NCBI GenBank assembly: GCA_020002185.1
Contig: CM034533.1
Coordinates: 52,657,568 to 52,721,567, forward strand
Direction: 5' to 3'
Length of the DNA: 64,000 nt
Source: Paraescarpia echinospica
Lineage: Eukaryota > Annelida > Polychaeta > Sabellida > Siboglinidae
Made by a program: the position numbers and the translations under genes. Position 1 is the first letter of the stretch. Every line of letters begins with the position of its first letter. Positions 10,980-22,566 of the stretch are shown here, one piece after another. The notes beneath the pieces were generated by a model. The model was not told the DNA's origin and ran no database searches. It saw only the letters and a list, made by a program, of their open reading frames with translations.

Positions 10980-10999
10980 CTAGGCTTGCCGCCTACCTA
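10915..10999 (+). pseudogene. Non-LTR reverse transcriptase C-terminal tail (fragment)
   Basis: One frame reads ENSLPQEVVTAVSLDCFK-like residues followed by SRLAAYL and a TAA stop at about 10999. This matches the (W)NSLPxEVVxAxSLDxFKxRL C-terminus shared by many CR1/RTE-type non-LTR retrotransposons. The usual Trp is lost. The segment shares the end of the 152-bp unit, so the array probably grew from a truncated retrotransposon 3' end. Confidence 0.6.
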
Positions 11000-11317
11000 T
11001 AAATACCACACCCCTACCCCTCCCCTCCACTACCCCCCTTTCTTTTGCCTATCACCCTACCTGCCCTACTCCTACTATACCATACCCTCTACCTCCTTTC
11101 CCACATTCAAGAGATCTTAAAACCGCGCTGGCCATCTTCGCAACCTCCAAATGACATAATCATCAGTGTATTGATGTTGGCCATCAAAAGGAAGGAGAAG
11201 AACACAGCGATATTGTTTCAAGTTATTTACTTACTAGTTTCTGAGGTGCAAGACTGTCATTATATCAGAGTTTCTGTTCTTATTGTTACACTGTGTAATG
11301 TTCATGTGTTCTTGCAG

Positions 11318-11381
11318 CCGAGTGGAATTAAAGAAGGTAACAGACATTTTTACAAGGATGTTCCATGATCCACACGGAAAG
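11318..11381 (+). CDS. CLASP: CLASP exon: middle TOG domain
   Basis: The acceptor is TGTTCTTGCAG and the donor is GTGAGT; phase 2 in, 0 out. It reads (N)RVELKKVTDIFTRMFHDPHG and ends in K, aligning with the conserved RVELKRLxEIFTRMFADPHGK block. Confidence 0.97.
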
Positions 11382-11585
11382 GTGAGTTTTGATGTTGAAT
11401 AGCAATGTTTATTGTGACATTAATAAACAACTAATAACAGGGTAGTTATGTGGTCGGGGAAACTAGGTTTCATCAGAGAACTTCTTTCAGATTAATGGTA
11501 AGGGGCAGGTGTGTTGCCATTGTTTTGCCACTAAGTGGATGAACGTTTTTCAATACTAAGGGGTTAGCTCTTAAATGACTGGTAA

Positions 11586-11912
11586 AGTGGAGTGCAGTGG
11601 CACAGTGGCTAGAGCATCGGACTCTCAGTTGAGAGAACCCGGGTTTGAATTCAGTGCTGTTGTGTCAAACCTTGGTCAAGTTAATTCACTCTACCTTTCT
11701 CCAGTTCACTCAGCTGTATGAATCATTACCTGGCTATAGAAAATGGTGGATATTTATTTGTGTATGAGTAGATGTTGCACATTAATTGCAGCATTGCTGA
11801 ATGCTTCCCTGAGAAGTCGAGATGGTGTTTGCTTGAACAGGTCTGCCAGAAACTAGTGAAAAGCATTTTTGAGCAGTCCTAAGGACTGGATACTGCACTA
11901 TATATGAACTTA
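11586..11912 (+). mobile_element. Full-length tRNA-derived SINE
   Basis: The head has pol III promoter features: box A-like TGGCTAGAGCATCGG and box B-like GGGTTTGAATTC. The conserved body includes CAGTTCACTCAGCTGTATGA, CCTGGCTATAGA and AAGTCGAGATGGTGTT. The tail is GAGCAGTCCTAAGGACTGG...CACTATATATGAACTT. It is about 325 bp long and is intronic, sense to CLASP. Its 3' end lies about 42 bases before the acceptor at 11955. Confidence 0.85.
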
Positions 11913-11954
11913 CCTTTAACGTCGACTGTGACCTTGACCTTGGGTATCTTGCAG

Positions 11955-12118
11955 GTGTTCAGCCTCTTCCTCGACACCCTCATTGACCTGGTGGTGACCC
12001 ATCACACGGACATGTGCGACTGGCTTCACGTGTGTCTCACGCGACTCCTCACAAAGATGGGAGCCGACATATTCGGTTCTGTACACACGAAGGTCCTGCG
12101 AGCCCTCGACGTCGTCCG
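11955..12118 (+). CDS. CLASP: CLASP exon: middle TOG domain
   Basis: The acceptor is GGGTATCTTGCAG and the donor is GTGAGT; phase 0 in, 2 out. It begins VFSLFLDTLIDLVVTHHTD and continues DWLHVCLTRLLTKMGADIFG, covering the helices that carry the CLASP signature DWLxVxLTQLLKKMGAD. Confidence 0.97.
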
Positions 12119-12246
12119 GTGAGTCACCTCTAGAGGTCAGCAGGTCAGGTCATGACCCAATGTTTGGTTTCACAGACCTGTCACATATTTTGGTTGAAAT
12201 TCCTATGTTTTACTCGAAATTTTCTATGAAGCCATATAAGATTACA

Positions 12247-14508
12247 TTTTTAGTCCTTTGGCCAAAGGTCCAAGGGACTATTGCCATCACTCTGCATCCG
12301 CCGTCCGTCGTTAGCTGCCGTATCTCAGAAAACGTTCAGCAACTTTTTCTCTAATTTTGCATAGACATATCTTAGGGCACTGCCACTATGCACGAGAAAT
12401 CTGTATTTGATTGAATCATTTTAAGGGCTCCCTAGGGCCTCCCAGGACCCCAAAACTGGTAAAAATGTAACATTTTGCCTATTTTTTTTAAAACTGTTCA
12501 GCAACTTTTTTTTCTAATTTTGCGTAGATGTATCTTAGAGTGCTGCCACTATATACAAGAAATCTGTATTTGACTGAATCATTCTAAGAGGCCCCCAAAG
12601 TGCAAAAGTTTTACATTATCTAGTGATGTGGTTTTGAGAAGGGCCCTTGAGACCACCCCCAACAGTAGATTTTGTTTAATGTGCCACAAAGTCAACAGCA
12701 TGACTAAACTCTGCAGCCTAGTGCTACTGTTCCATTGAGACCTTGACTAATATGTAATTGGTCACAGCGCCCAGGCAGAGTAGACACACTTGACCCTTGT
12801 TAGACTGAACATTTGCCTAACACTTTTTATCTTCAAAACTATTGATTTTCTATAATTGCAAGTTGTGTTTATTTTGATGTTCATTTAATTATTATAAAAT
12901 GGTGTGACTGTGGTGTCTATTGGTTAAAGATGTATTGTCTGTAGAAACCTGTAGGTGACAAACATAGAAAATTAATATTCTGGACAACTATAGAGTGGAA
13001 TATCCTACACTTTATTGATATCAAATGCATTCTACTGTTCTGTTTACGCTTGCCTTGCCTTGCCTTGTGTAGACATGGTACTGTGTAAATCAATTGTATC
13101 AATATAGACTAATAATTACAGATTCACAGTATAGTTGACACCTGAAACAACCAAATGTCAACCATTAGAAGAGTTGACATAGTTCCGCTATACACAAGCA
13201 AGAAATCTGTATTTGATTGAATCATTCTAGTGTCATCAGCATATAGTAGAACATACATTTTCTACATCATCATCACTAAGGTTGTTATAAATTTAACCAG
13301 CTGCAATGTCAAGTCCGTTATAATTGTGACTAACAGTGTTCAAAATTATTCAGGTAAATAGCAAATAACAAAGGACACAAGTTTTCTCCTTGCCATACCT
13401 CTACATCACATGAGAAGATGGCTGACACAGCCTGGCCCTGATTTATACATGATTTAGCATTTTTGTACATGTTGTATACAACTTTCAACACAATACCATT
13501 AATACTGCATGAAATTATCTTAGACCACAGGGAGGACGGGTCTACTAAATCAAATGCTTTCTTATAATCGATGAAGGCACAATAAAGCCTTTTGCGTCGA
13601 GACAAATACAATTCAACCAATACCCCTATTTGAACACTGCCTGTTCTTCACCTATTACATTCACTTTGTTTAGGTATGTGGTCAGTCTGGTGTTCTGAAC
13701 AATCACTAAGGATTAATGAACACTTGTGCAGAATGTCACCCACTTGGCAGGTTTAATTGATCTATTCAGCAATGAGGACACTGCTTAGGCCTCACTCTGG
13801 ACACTGTCACTCACAGTGTTGTGTATTGTCTTAGTTGGTGCATTGAACTAATCTACTTGACCATGAATCAGTGGTGGCTCTGGTTGTGTATTACACCCAG
13901 CTGTGGAGCTAAGATTCTCTGCCTGCTATTGTTTGATGGAAACTGTGACTAATGTGTAATTGGTCACTGGCAGTAGATTGTGTCAACAGACAGCATTAAG
14001 CCACTAGACCCCTGATAAACTGGACAGTTGCCTGAAGGTTTTAAACTGTGTCAAACAGTAAGTCAACCTTTTGCTCTCAAATAATCTGTCCTCTTAGTTT
14101 TACACATAAAGGCATAATCTGGCATAACTTGATAAGTCTTTGTAGCAGCACATTTGTATTTCCAGTGTATCATTGCAACATAACATACATATTACATACT
14201 GTGTGCCACATTTGAATGTTGTGCATGTAATATTTCCATGCAATCCATTTGCATATATAATGTAAAACTTCAACAGCTGTTTTCTTCATTTTCACTTTTT
14301 GATCTCTACCATGTTCAATGCTCCATAACTTTGCCAATTTTTGTAGCAGTCATATTTTTTGAAACCGTGTAAAGCACCCTACCAAACCTTTACAAGGATG
14401 TAAGAAAACAATGTTACAATTTTTCCGACTTATCGCTCATTTGGTCAGCCGGGGTCATATATAGATGTATTAGTCCAAAGGACTTCAGGGCCACTTGGCC
14501 CATTTTTC
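12247..14508 (+). mobile_element. Unclassified repeat element, family A, copy 1
   Basis: About 2.26 kb. The left end is TTTTTAGTCCTTTGGCC followed by AAGGTCCAAGGGACTATTGCC. The right end is TATTAGTCCAAAGGACTTCA followed by GGGCCACTTGGCCCATTTTT. Each end can fold on itself (AGTCCTTTGG with CCAAGGGACT; AGTCC with GGACT). The interior has the recurring GAAATCTGTATTTGATTGAATCATT block and an antisense reverse transcriptase fragment. The same ends and interior occur in 38519-44697 and, reversed, in 48494-49757. I cannot assign it to a named superfamily. Confidence 0.7.
13232..13620 (-). pseudogene. Non-LTR reverse transcriptase fragment (motifs A to C)
   Basis: Read on the minus strand it gives LYCAFIDYKKAFDLVD (RT motif A with the first catalytic Asp), SIxG-like and VEVWQGENLCPLLFAIYLNN (motif B region), and downstream LLYADDT (motif C, catalytic DD) at 13232-13243. 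The last motif lies in a different reading frame from the 96-codon ORF at 13330-13620. The fingers and thumb regions and the endonuclease are absent. The same fragment occurs at 43428-43813. Confidence 0.8.
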
Positions 14509-15132
14509 ATTAGTAAACTACGGTGTTCATATACTGAACCAGTTTCACCATCTATCAGGCTGTCAAACAAAATCCACTTGGTTTTGTTACAAATCTGAGT
14601 AGAGTGTAAACTATGCTTCGTATGTATCATTCAGTTTGATACTGTCTTGATGAACACAAGAAGTGGTTCATCATGATTTTTCCATTTGGAGGAAATCCAT
14701 ATTAAAGCGGGATTTGGTTGTATTCCTGGCAAAGTCCAAAACATCTATATCAAACAGCTTAGCCTCGAAGTTCACGATAGGTTTGGCAATCGGACATCCA
14801 AAATCTGACACAAGCGAGTTGGGATCGTACGGCTAACTTTGCGTGGTTGTCAGCAGTGCACACGGTACACAAAAGGGTCCTTGGGGTATTGACAATTAAG
14901 TGTAGGACTTTTGAGAAGTAGATATTCATATACTAAGACATTCAGGGTTCAGGATTTTTTGCTCAGCTTCCTGGACTTGCTCTTGATTTTCTATGATTGA
15001 TGTTGACATTACTGACACGTATATAGCACATGCATTCGGCAACTTTTGTCTAGGGCATCATCCCTGATGACTAGTTGTCCTAGCCCAGTGAGTCACGCTA
15101 GCAAGTTCTCAAGTGTTCGCTGTGTGTTATAG
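14509..15132 (+). other. CLASP intron remainder, no recognised feature
   Basis: Unique-looking intron sequence between the family A element and the next exon. I recognise no feature in it. Confidence 0.5.
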
Positions 15133-15211
15133 AGAGTATTTTCCATACGACTGGCAGTTCAACATCCTCATCAAGTTCTCCGTAGACCAGACGCAGTCTC
15201 CTAGCCTCAAA
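15133..15211 (+). CDS. CLASP: CLASP exon: middle TOG domain
   Basis: The acceptor is GTGTGTTATAG and the donor is GTAAGT; phase 2 in, 0 out. It reads (R)EYFPYDWQFNILIKFSVDQT and then QSPSLK, matching the FPxDLQFNILMRFTVDQTQTPSLK block of CLASPs. Confidence 0.97.
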
Positions 15212-18200
15212 GTAAGTGCCGCTTCACAACTTTGTGTTTCTGTAAATCAGATGTATGCAGTAGTTTTAAAGGTACACGTTCCGATCATTTTTATCACAAA
15301 ACTGTCTTAAATATAGATTAAACTGTTTCTGTTGTAATGTCTTGAGTGCCCAAATATGTTTTTTAAAACCGCATTTAAAAATACATTCAGAATGTTGTCT
15401 TGAATTTTACGGTTTCGAGGAATTAGTATGTTTACATGTGATGCAGAGATAGTTAATTTTTACGGGTGTTACTTTTGTGCCTGTCAAGTAACCTCACGAT
15501 CATTTGACACTAATAAATGTTGTCAAATGTCCTGGAAACTGTTGACAGGTGTTCGCAAATGTTTTAAATGGTAAGGTTGATATCCATAAACGAATAATAA
15601 GGAAATTATATATATATTTTTAAACAGTGGTACATTAAAAACATTTGTGCAGTTAAGACATTAGAACAGACATTGTTCATACTATGTAACATGATTTTGT
15701 GATTAAAATGGTCAGACTTTGTACCTTTATAAGGAAGCCAAATATTTATGTTTCTACTTTATTTTCTTGTAGAGAAATTATGTTACTATAGGTGTTGGTT
15801 TGCATAACGGTTACTGTAATTTTATTTCAGTTTTTGAACAGTAAATGTGCAGTCAAATGATTGCTAGGTAGCATGTTTATCAAACATTGATTTCACGCTC
15901 TGATGTAGGGGTATTTTCCAATGACTTACGTTAAGGTTATATAGACAAATTAATGTTTGTACTTCAGCAGTCCTGCATAAATGGGTTTTGAATCGCCTGA
16001 TAAATGTTTGGTTTTGTTTCTCCCCGCCCATTATCAACCCCTGCTTCTCCGTGCCCCGCTACAGGAAAAGGTACGGTTTGTGGCTACCCCTTCTTCCCGC
16101 CCTGCAATGCTCTCACCTGCTACTAATGACCTACCTGATACCCCACCCTTCTGATATTACCCTCCACCTTCTAGGTTGTTTACTCTCTAACTATGCATAC
16201 AACTCATGCCGTTTCACTCGATATTCTGTCGGCCAGATCACCGATGTAACTGTGATGTTTCAAACTCCCACTGGGTGGAACCACCAAGACGTGTACACCA
16301 GGGGCCACTTTATGTCCCGCCACCTAGTGGCAGATTTGAGACATCACTGTCTGTGATTGAGCAGCGAGAACCTCTAGTGAAGGAGCCAGAGAAATGTGCT
16401 TAGTGGATGAGAAAACTAGTCTGAAAGCGATAACTTTAATCACCCCCCCAATTGTTTAATACCTATTTTGTTATTGGTGTTGAATGCATTCAAATCCCGT
16501 TCCCAAATGTTACCCTGTTTGTGAAGGTGAAATAATTCAGGAAGACTAAAATGTTTATTTTGAAACCGCTAGAAAAATTCTGACCTGTTGATGATGTATG
16601 TTTTTGAAATTACTGAAACAGTATTTTGAAATCGATCCACATCCGCTACATAATCAAGTGCTACACTCAGACCTAGTGGCCTCGGCTTATAAAGCTTCGC
16701 TGCAGTCTAACTAATGCGTTTATAGCTTTGTCTAGTCTAATACTTCACCAAAGTTGCAGGTTCGTGTTTGCATTTCTTCCAGCCGTCATTAAGCAAGTTG
16801 CTTCGCTATTCGACCAGTAAATTGTGAGACACTTCTATAAGAAAATATTTAAAATTTACCCACCCAGCTCAGTTGATGCTAACCATCTCATTAGATTATT
16901 ACCATGTCGTTGTAGCACACCTAGGTGAAGACAGAAGCCTTACATTCGTCTTCCTGTTGATTTAGTGTTTTTGCCAATCGTTTCTGTCACCCGATTTCTT
17001 CATGTAGACTTTGCAGTTTTCTCTAGGTTAGTGTATAATCTTGTCTGAACTTTGTGCTCATGTGATTTCTACCTCCCACTTTGTTCTATCGATGTAAGTG
17101 GTCGTCTGTGGTCATGTGCTGTGCAGACATATGATAATGTGGTCATGTCCTTATAAGTGTCAGGCGTGATCATGTGACATAGCACCCTCTAATGTGGACG
17201 GTTAAAGTAATGAATGTAGTATCTGGTTAGCTCACTAGGCGGCCATACACATTAACCTGTTTTTTTGTACCACTTGGATTAAAGACATGACGTTGTCACA
17301 TTCGGAGTATTTCTTTATATAATTAGCAATGCAAACTTTGAAATGTAAAATTAAAAATTATTTGATAGAAACATGCTGGATTACCCATTAACATACTTCA
17401 GATGAAAGATTGCGGTGGTGCACGAAACTAACGTTGCAACAAGAACTTTGTAAATCACTCATGGAGAACATCATATGCTAAGGGTTAACTTCAGGTTTGT
17501 TTTTACATCCAGGCACAGTGAGATACAGTCACTCAAACTAACATGGCAATGCACTTACTAAACAGGCACAGATGTATTTTTTGCTAATATTGCACAGACT
17601 GTAATAGATTTGTTTGCACTTTGGGTCATGTCATTACGACATCATAGGTGTACAGTGTTTTTATGTTAGAAAATTGTGAAAAGTTTATAAATTAGTTACA
17701 GATTTTAAGTTTTGTTTTCAATCAAAATCAAGCCATTGTGTGGATTTCAACAGGAAATTTAGTTTTGTTACAGTTACGTTCTTGGAATGATCAATAATTG
17801 GAAAAATGTCTAAGGATAGCATTAGTATGATTAGTAAAGTACAAATTAAAGTATTAGTAATACATGTAGCACCATAATATTATTGTTAATCACGAGTCTG
17901 TTGACAATGAGTTAGGGAGATATTTTGGTATCCACTTACTTTAGTTTTCATTTCTTGCAATACCTGTTGCATTAAGACTATAAAACATTGCACTATCAAA
18001 CACAGATAACCAAAGATTTGTTTATTTTTCAGAAAGTTTGTTGTTTATGCAAACGGCATAGACAGTATCAGTATTTGATTCAATGTGAACTAATGTAAAT
18101 CAAATGCAGGAACATTAGCAACAATTATTTCTGGGCATGTCCAATTCTTGTAATGTTAACGTCAGACAATCGCATTTGTTTTTGAGCATGTTGGAGTTAA

Positions 18201-18382
18201 CTGTCGCTTGCCAAACTGACATATGAAACCTTTAAAGCTGGGCATCTAACCCATTTTCTCTCGCCAGCGTATGTTATATAAAGACATCTGTTAGCTTCCT
18301 TATGCGATGCATGGCATCTGGGTCCACTTCATGCCATGCTTGTAGACCCGTAAGGATCCTGTAGGTTTTCGCAACGTTTCAG
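15212..18382 (+). other. CLASP intron, no recognised feature
   Basis: About 3.2 kb of AT-rich intron. ORFs at 15988-16356 and 16206-16403 show no family motif that I recognise. No tandem array or known element was seen. Confidence 0.5.
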
Positions 18383-18526
18383 GCAAAGGTGGCACTACTG
18401 AACTACATCCATAGTTTGACTCTACTCATGGATCCCCAGCACTTCGTCAACACGAGCGACATGCGATTGTCTGTGTCTAGGTTCATCACCTGGACGACAG
18501 AGCCAAAGAGTGCTGAAGTCAGGAAG
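18383..18526 (+). CDS. CLASP: CLASP exon: middle TOG domain
   Basis: 48 codons, phase 0 in and 0 out, acceptor CAACGTTTCAG and donor GTTAGT. It begins AKVALLNYIHSLTLLMDPQH and ends SRFITWTTEPKSAEVRK, the strongly conserved CLASP sequence VSRxITWTTEPKSxxVRK. Confidence 0.98.
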
Positions 18527-18540
18527 GTTAGTGCTCATAC

Positions 18541-18860
18541 TGTGGAGCGCAGTGGTGCAGTGGCTAGAGCATTGCACTCTCAAACGAGAGAACCCGGGTT
18601 CGAATCCTGTGTTGTGGTGTCAAACCTTGGGCAAGTTCGTTCACTCTATGTTGCTCCAGTTCACTCAGCTGTATGAATGAGTACCTGGCTATAGACAGTA
18701 GTGGAAATGTGTGTACCAATAGTCTTTGTGCATTCATTGTGGCTGAATGGTTACCAGATAAGTCGAGATGGTGTTCAATTGAACAGATCTGCCAGGGAGT
18801 AAAGTGTAAAGCGCTTTAGCAGTCTGACTACTGGATACTGCAGTATATAAAATAATATAA
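18541..18860 (+). mobile_element. Full-length tRNA-derived SINE
   Basis: Same family as 11586-11912. The head is TGGAGCGCAGTGGTGCAGTG, with box A TGGCTAGAGCATTGC and box B GGGTTCGAATCC, both close to consensus. The body and AAGCGCTTTAGCAGTC tail are intact. It starts only 14 bases after the donor of the preceding CLASP exon, so the intron retains almost no original 5' sequence. Confidence 0.88.
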
Positions 18861-20097
18861 TATATAAAAAACATACCTACCTCAACTTAGTTGTCATGCT
18901 TCATCTCGGCTGGTGTTTAATGGGTGGCCTTGTAAGTGTGCAAAGTCCATGAAAACGTGTATTGTAGTGTTTCAAGCCCCCACCCACTACTACCACCAGC
19001 ATGTGATGTGGCACTTGTGATTTTGAGTGATCCAAAATTGCTCCCAAAACCACAGCCAATATCCACCACATTTAAACAACTGACACGACTTGGTTGCCAA
19101 GACATCACCCGCCGCGCCGCCTGGTTCTCATATCCACAGAAGTGCCAACATGCATTAATACCTGTTTTGCTTGATAGATGGCACCACTGTATTACTGTGT
19201 TTTCCCACGATGCAAGGTGACGACCAACCTGTTGGCCACCTATACGTAATGCTACAGAGTTTGTAAAATTCTGCAACCACCCTTAAGAGATTATGATGTA
19301 TGTTTGTGGCCGTTCACCTCCAATCCAGTGTCTTCTACTTTGTATTGCATACAGACAGCAACTGAATTTAGTATTTTCTTTCACGTATTAACTTTTGAGA
19401 AAATACATGATTTGGCAACATATACTGGAATCGCTGTGCTGCAATAAAACAACCAATAAATCTTCAATTTGGAAGGGGGGAATATTACTATCATATTTAT
19501 GTTTTATACAATTTCCAATAGTGAGTATACCACAACACTAAAGACAGAACCATGAAATATAATCATATTAATTTACATGATCATCAAGATAAAAATAGAG
19601 AGAATTGGGACATTTTACTTGTATACAATCCAAACTAGCGGCATACAAGTTAACTCAAAGTGTAGTGCACATTGTCATCCATAAAGATCATCACACTATT
19701 TGTGAAACTTTTCGAGAACCCCTTTGTTTTGAGAAAGACTCCCCCCATAATGCATACATCTGTAATAATTACTATGTTCTCTACACAGCTATATTCATTT
19801 ACACATAAGATATACGTAAGTAAACTAAAATACACCCATACATTGCTGGTTTTTCATTGGAATGCAGTTGAAATCTACCAGAAAACTGGCTGAACAATTA
19901 ATACTATCTCTGATATCGACAAGTTGATGGCCCAACCTTTAAAAAAAATATTTATGTACCTCTTACCCAGGGACCCTCTACTCTTATGTAATATTTCGTC
20001 ATGCCTGTCCTTAGGCCCCCCATCCCCCAAGGGTGACATACTGTGTAGATAACCCCCCCACAAAGCAGACTTGAGAACATGTGACGTGTTTCTGTAG
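18861..20097 (+). other. CLASP intron, no recognised feature
   Basis: No coding similarity or repeat was recognised. Overlapping ORFs on both strands at 18917-19276 lack family motifs. Confidence 0.5.
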
Positions 20098-20184
20098 GCG
20101 GCCCAGACTGTGCTGATTGGTCTCTTCAATCTCAACCCCCCGGACTTCTCAACGATGCTTGCTGCACTTCCAAAGACATTCCAG
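20098..20184 (+). CDS. CLASP: CLASP exon: end of middle TOG domain
   Basis: 29 codons, phase 0 in and 0 out, acceptor TTTCTGTAG and donor GTGCGT. It reads AAQTVLIGLFNLNPPDFSTM then LAALPKTFQ, matching the conserved AAQxVLISLFELNxPEFxxMLxxLPKTFQ. Confidence 0.98.
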
Positions 20185-21116
20185 GTGCGTCCGTGAAACT
20201 TTGTTATTAATTATAAATTATTAATATTTATATTAATATTTTAATTGTTATTAAATTTTACTTATTACAACTTGAGTGTTTATATAATTTTAAACTTGTG
20301 CACAGTAATAAATGTTTACTAATTTTAAAGCATTGTTTCTGCATATAATCGTTAATTATATTTACTGGTACTTTTAATCCATGTACCTATATCTATCTTT
20401 TTATATGTGTTTATGTTTGTACATTGACTCACTTGGTTTTAGCTTAACAATTATTGTATTATTATTCATCATGTCAAAAGTTGTAGCTGCCTACATGGTG
20501 AAAGAGATAGTAAACTTTTTTGGAAATATGTCTTACTCCAATTTGCATCATTTAGAGGTTGTTAATCAAGGTGCTTTTCTAATTCTTCTGGAATTCCCAT
20601 TATCAAAACTGCAGTGGTTATGTGTAATTTGTATTAATAGATATCTCACAAAAACGGTTGGACTCTCGATAAGCCAAAGGCATCTTTATCCCCTTGCCAT
20701 CTGTTTGGGATTGGAATCTTGTTAAAGGGAGATTTTCATTCATTGTTATTGTCAAATCACGTTATTCAGTATAAACTATATCTGCCATAACAGATTGACT
20801 GCCCAAATATGACAAGCTGAGATAATTCTGAAGATGGTCGCGACCAAACAGGGGCAGAGTTTGTCAACATTGTTTTGGTCTTAAGGTTGCCCCTTCGAAA
20901 GTGGCGCACTTCCACATAAACAACTGTCCTCCTGAAAGAGTTAAATTTCAACAAGAAAAATGGTTCATTAAAACACATTTGTGTGGTCAGTCTACCTTTA
21001 TTTTGTATATATGTAAATATATATATATATATAGTTTATGCTATATTTATAACATGATTTTACGATAAAAATCAAGCAACCTCCCTGTAAATGGTGACTT
21101 GTTGTGTTGTCGACAG
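20185..21116 (+). other. CLASP intron, no recognised feature
   Basis: AT-rich intron with a short (TA)n run near 21017. I recognised nothing else. Confidence 0.5.
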
Positions 21117-21247
21117 GAGGGAGCCACTAAGATCCTACACAACCACCTGCGCAGTTACAGCCAAGACATGTCCGAGCCCCTCACGCCCCGCAATGCCATC
21201 AGTCCACCTGCTGGCCACTCCAACCGATACCGCTCGTCTCCCTCCAG
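21117..21247 (+). CDS. CLASP: CLASP exon: linker after middle TOG
   Basis: The acceptor is GTTGTCGACAG; phase 0 in, 2 out. It begins EGATKILHNHLRSYSQDM, matching the DGATKLLHNHLRN block, and continues into a Ser/Pro-rich linker ending SSPS(R). The donor GTGGCG is weak, but it gives the only phase that joins the next exon. A different 5' splice site or an extra linker exon cannot be excluded. Confidence 0.88.
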
Positions 21248-21596
21248 GTGGCGCCCTTGTGGCTCTGTCTCTTCGCCTGATGTGAATCGACATTGTCATA
21301 AACATTTTATTGTGTCACTTCTTGCATGGAAATACCTCATCAAATATAAACGCATCCTAATTAAGCTGTTTTCAACAAGCATGGAGATGTTCTTTGTCAT
21401 TTTATTAAGAAAACTGCAGAAGTTTTAATAGTCGGTTTCAGTTATGTTGTTTTAGGTTGTGTTTTATCCAGCTAGGTTTATTTGGTTTGCTTTGGAGTAC
21501 AGTTTTGAGGGCACCCGGCCACTTGTTTTTTGTCATATCAAGTTGAAATCCATGCAGGAAGGATGACCATGTCATTGTGCATGTATTGTGATCCAG

Positions 21597-21731
21597 GGCA
21601 ATGGATGATGTTGACACGGAGAATATGAACCCAGAGGAGATCTACAACTCATTTAAGAAGACATCAGCTGACATACAGAGTCTTAGCAAACTCGGCAGTC
21701 AGTTTGACGAGATCCGCAAAGAACGAGAGAG
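21597..21731 (+). CDS. CLASP: CLASP exon: linker with DTENMN motif
   Basis: The acceptor is GTGATCCAG and the donor is GTACGT; phase 2 in, 2 out. It encodes AMDDVDTENMNPEEIYNSFK, matching the conserved DYDTENMNSEDIYSSLR segment, then a charged stretch ending RKERE(R). Confidence 0.93.
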
Positions 21732-21784
21732 GTACGTACCTTAATATAGCACTAACTCCCAACTTTGTGGATCAGCAACTTTGT

Positions 21785-22040
21785 GGGGATGCGGTAGTGT
21801 AGTGGTTAGCACATCCGCCAGTTCAAAACTAGCACCACGCTTGGTACATTTGGTATAAAAACCTGGCTCTCAACATTGAGGACTGTAACCCTTGTGACTT
21901 GGAGGTCACGTAAATGTCTGTCCCATTTCAATCTGGGACATAAGAAAACTGAGGACGACATGCACCCTGGCCACCCACAGTGCCAGCATAGAAAGGTCGG
22001 CTTGGTGATAATGTTCTGGAAAAGGCGATGATGTTCTGTA
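21785..22040 (+). mobile_element. Possible second SINE type (tRNA-like head)
   Basis: GGTAGTGTAGTGGTTAGCAC resembles a tRNA 5' half with box A. The expected box B is poorly preserved (CAGTTCAAAACT). About 200 bases of unrelated body follow. There is only one copy in the window, so the boundaries and the call are weak. Confidence 0.3.
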
Positions 22041-22262
22041 ACCACAGTATATATACAGACTAGTCAGTTAACAGATCATTGCTGAGCACCGGAAACAACA
22101 AGAACAAAGATGCATTGTATGTCCTATATGTACAGTGACATCCTATTGGTAACATACTTACTCTTTTCTGGATAAGTATTAAAATATGAAACACAGACAG
22201 GTATGACACCACCATTGTATGGATGACATATTGACCATGTCATGTGACTGTCGTGATTGCAG

Positions 22263-22362
22263 CACGTCACAGGACAGCGGCATCCAGGACCTTAGAGGCA
22301 GCCCTGACAACATGGGCAACAAGAGACGACTCCAGTACAACCCCACTCACTATCAGGAGGAG
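22263..22362 (+). CDS. CLASP: CLASP exon: linker
   Basis: The acceptor is GTGATTGCAG and the donor is GTGAGG; phase 2 in, 0 out. It reads (S)TSQDSGIQDLRGSPDNMGNK and ends RRLQYNPTHYQEE, equivalent to the SRDYNPYNY region upstream of FNKSALKEA in vertebrates. Confidence 0.9.
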
Positions 22363-22377
22363 GTGAGGCAGCACTAT

Positions 22378-22566
22378 ATACCGTGTAACCTCCCTATTAA
22401 GGTCACCCTTTGGGACTGGGCAAAAGTGACCTGAATAACGAAGTGACCATATTAGCAGGACTAATTTTTTATACTTTGCTATTACAACAATAATTTGGAA
22501 CTGTTCCAGGGTGACCTTAATTGCAAGGTGGCTGTATTATTGAGGTGACTGTAAAGCAAGTTTCTA
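22378..22566. mobile_element. Non-autonomous pogo/mariner-type element (MITE)
   Basis: Left subterminal CTCCCTATTAAGGTCACC and right GGTGACTGTAAAGCAAGTTT carry the same blocks as 8905-9275 and 27268-27446, with GGTGACCTTAATTGCAAGG as the inverted partner of AATTAAGGTCACC. It is about 190 bp long, has no coding sequence, and begins about 16 bases after a CLASP donor. Confidence 0.65.

Noticed and set aside
11586..11650. Functional tRNA gene
   Set aside because: Box A and B are present but no cloverleaf can be completed, and the sequence is the head of a dispersed SINE with several copies.
13330..13620. Host gene on the minus strand within CLASP
   Set aside because: Reverse transcriptase motifs and an almost identical copy at 43526-43813 show it is repeat-derived.
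15988..16403. ORFs of 122 and 65 codons as extra exons
   Set aside because: No CLASP similarity, no flanking splice sites that fit the phase, and no recognised domain.
20381..20725. 114-codon ORF in a CLASP intron
   Set aside because: AT-rich hydrophobic composition typical of chance ORFs. No motif.
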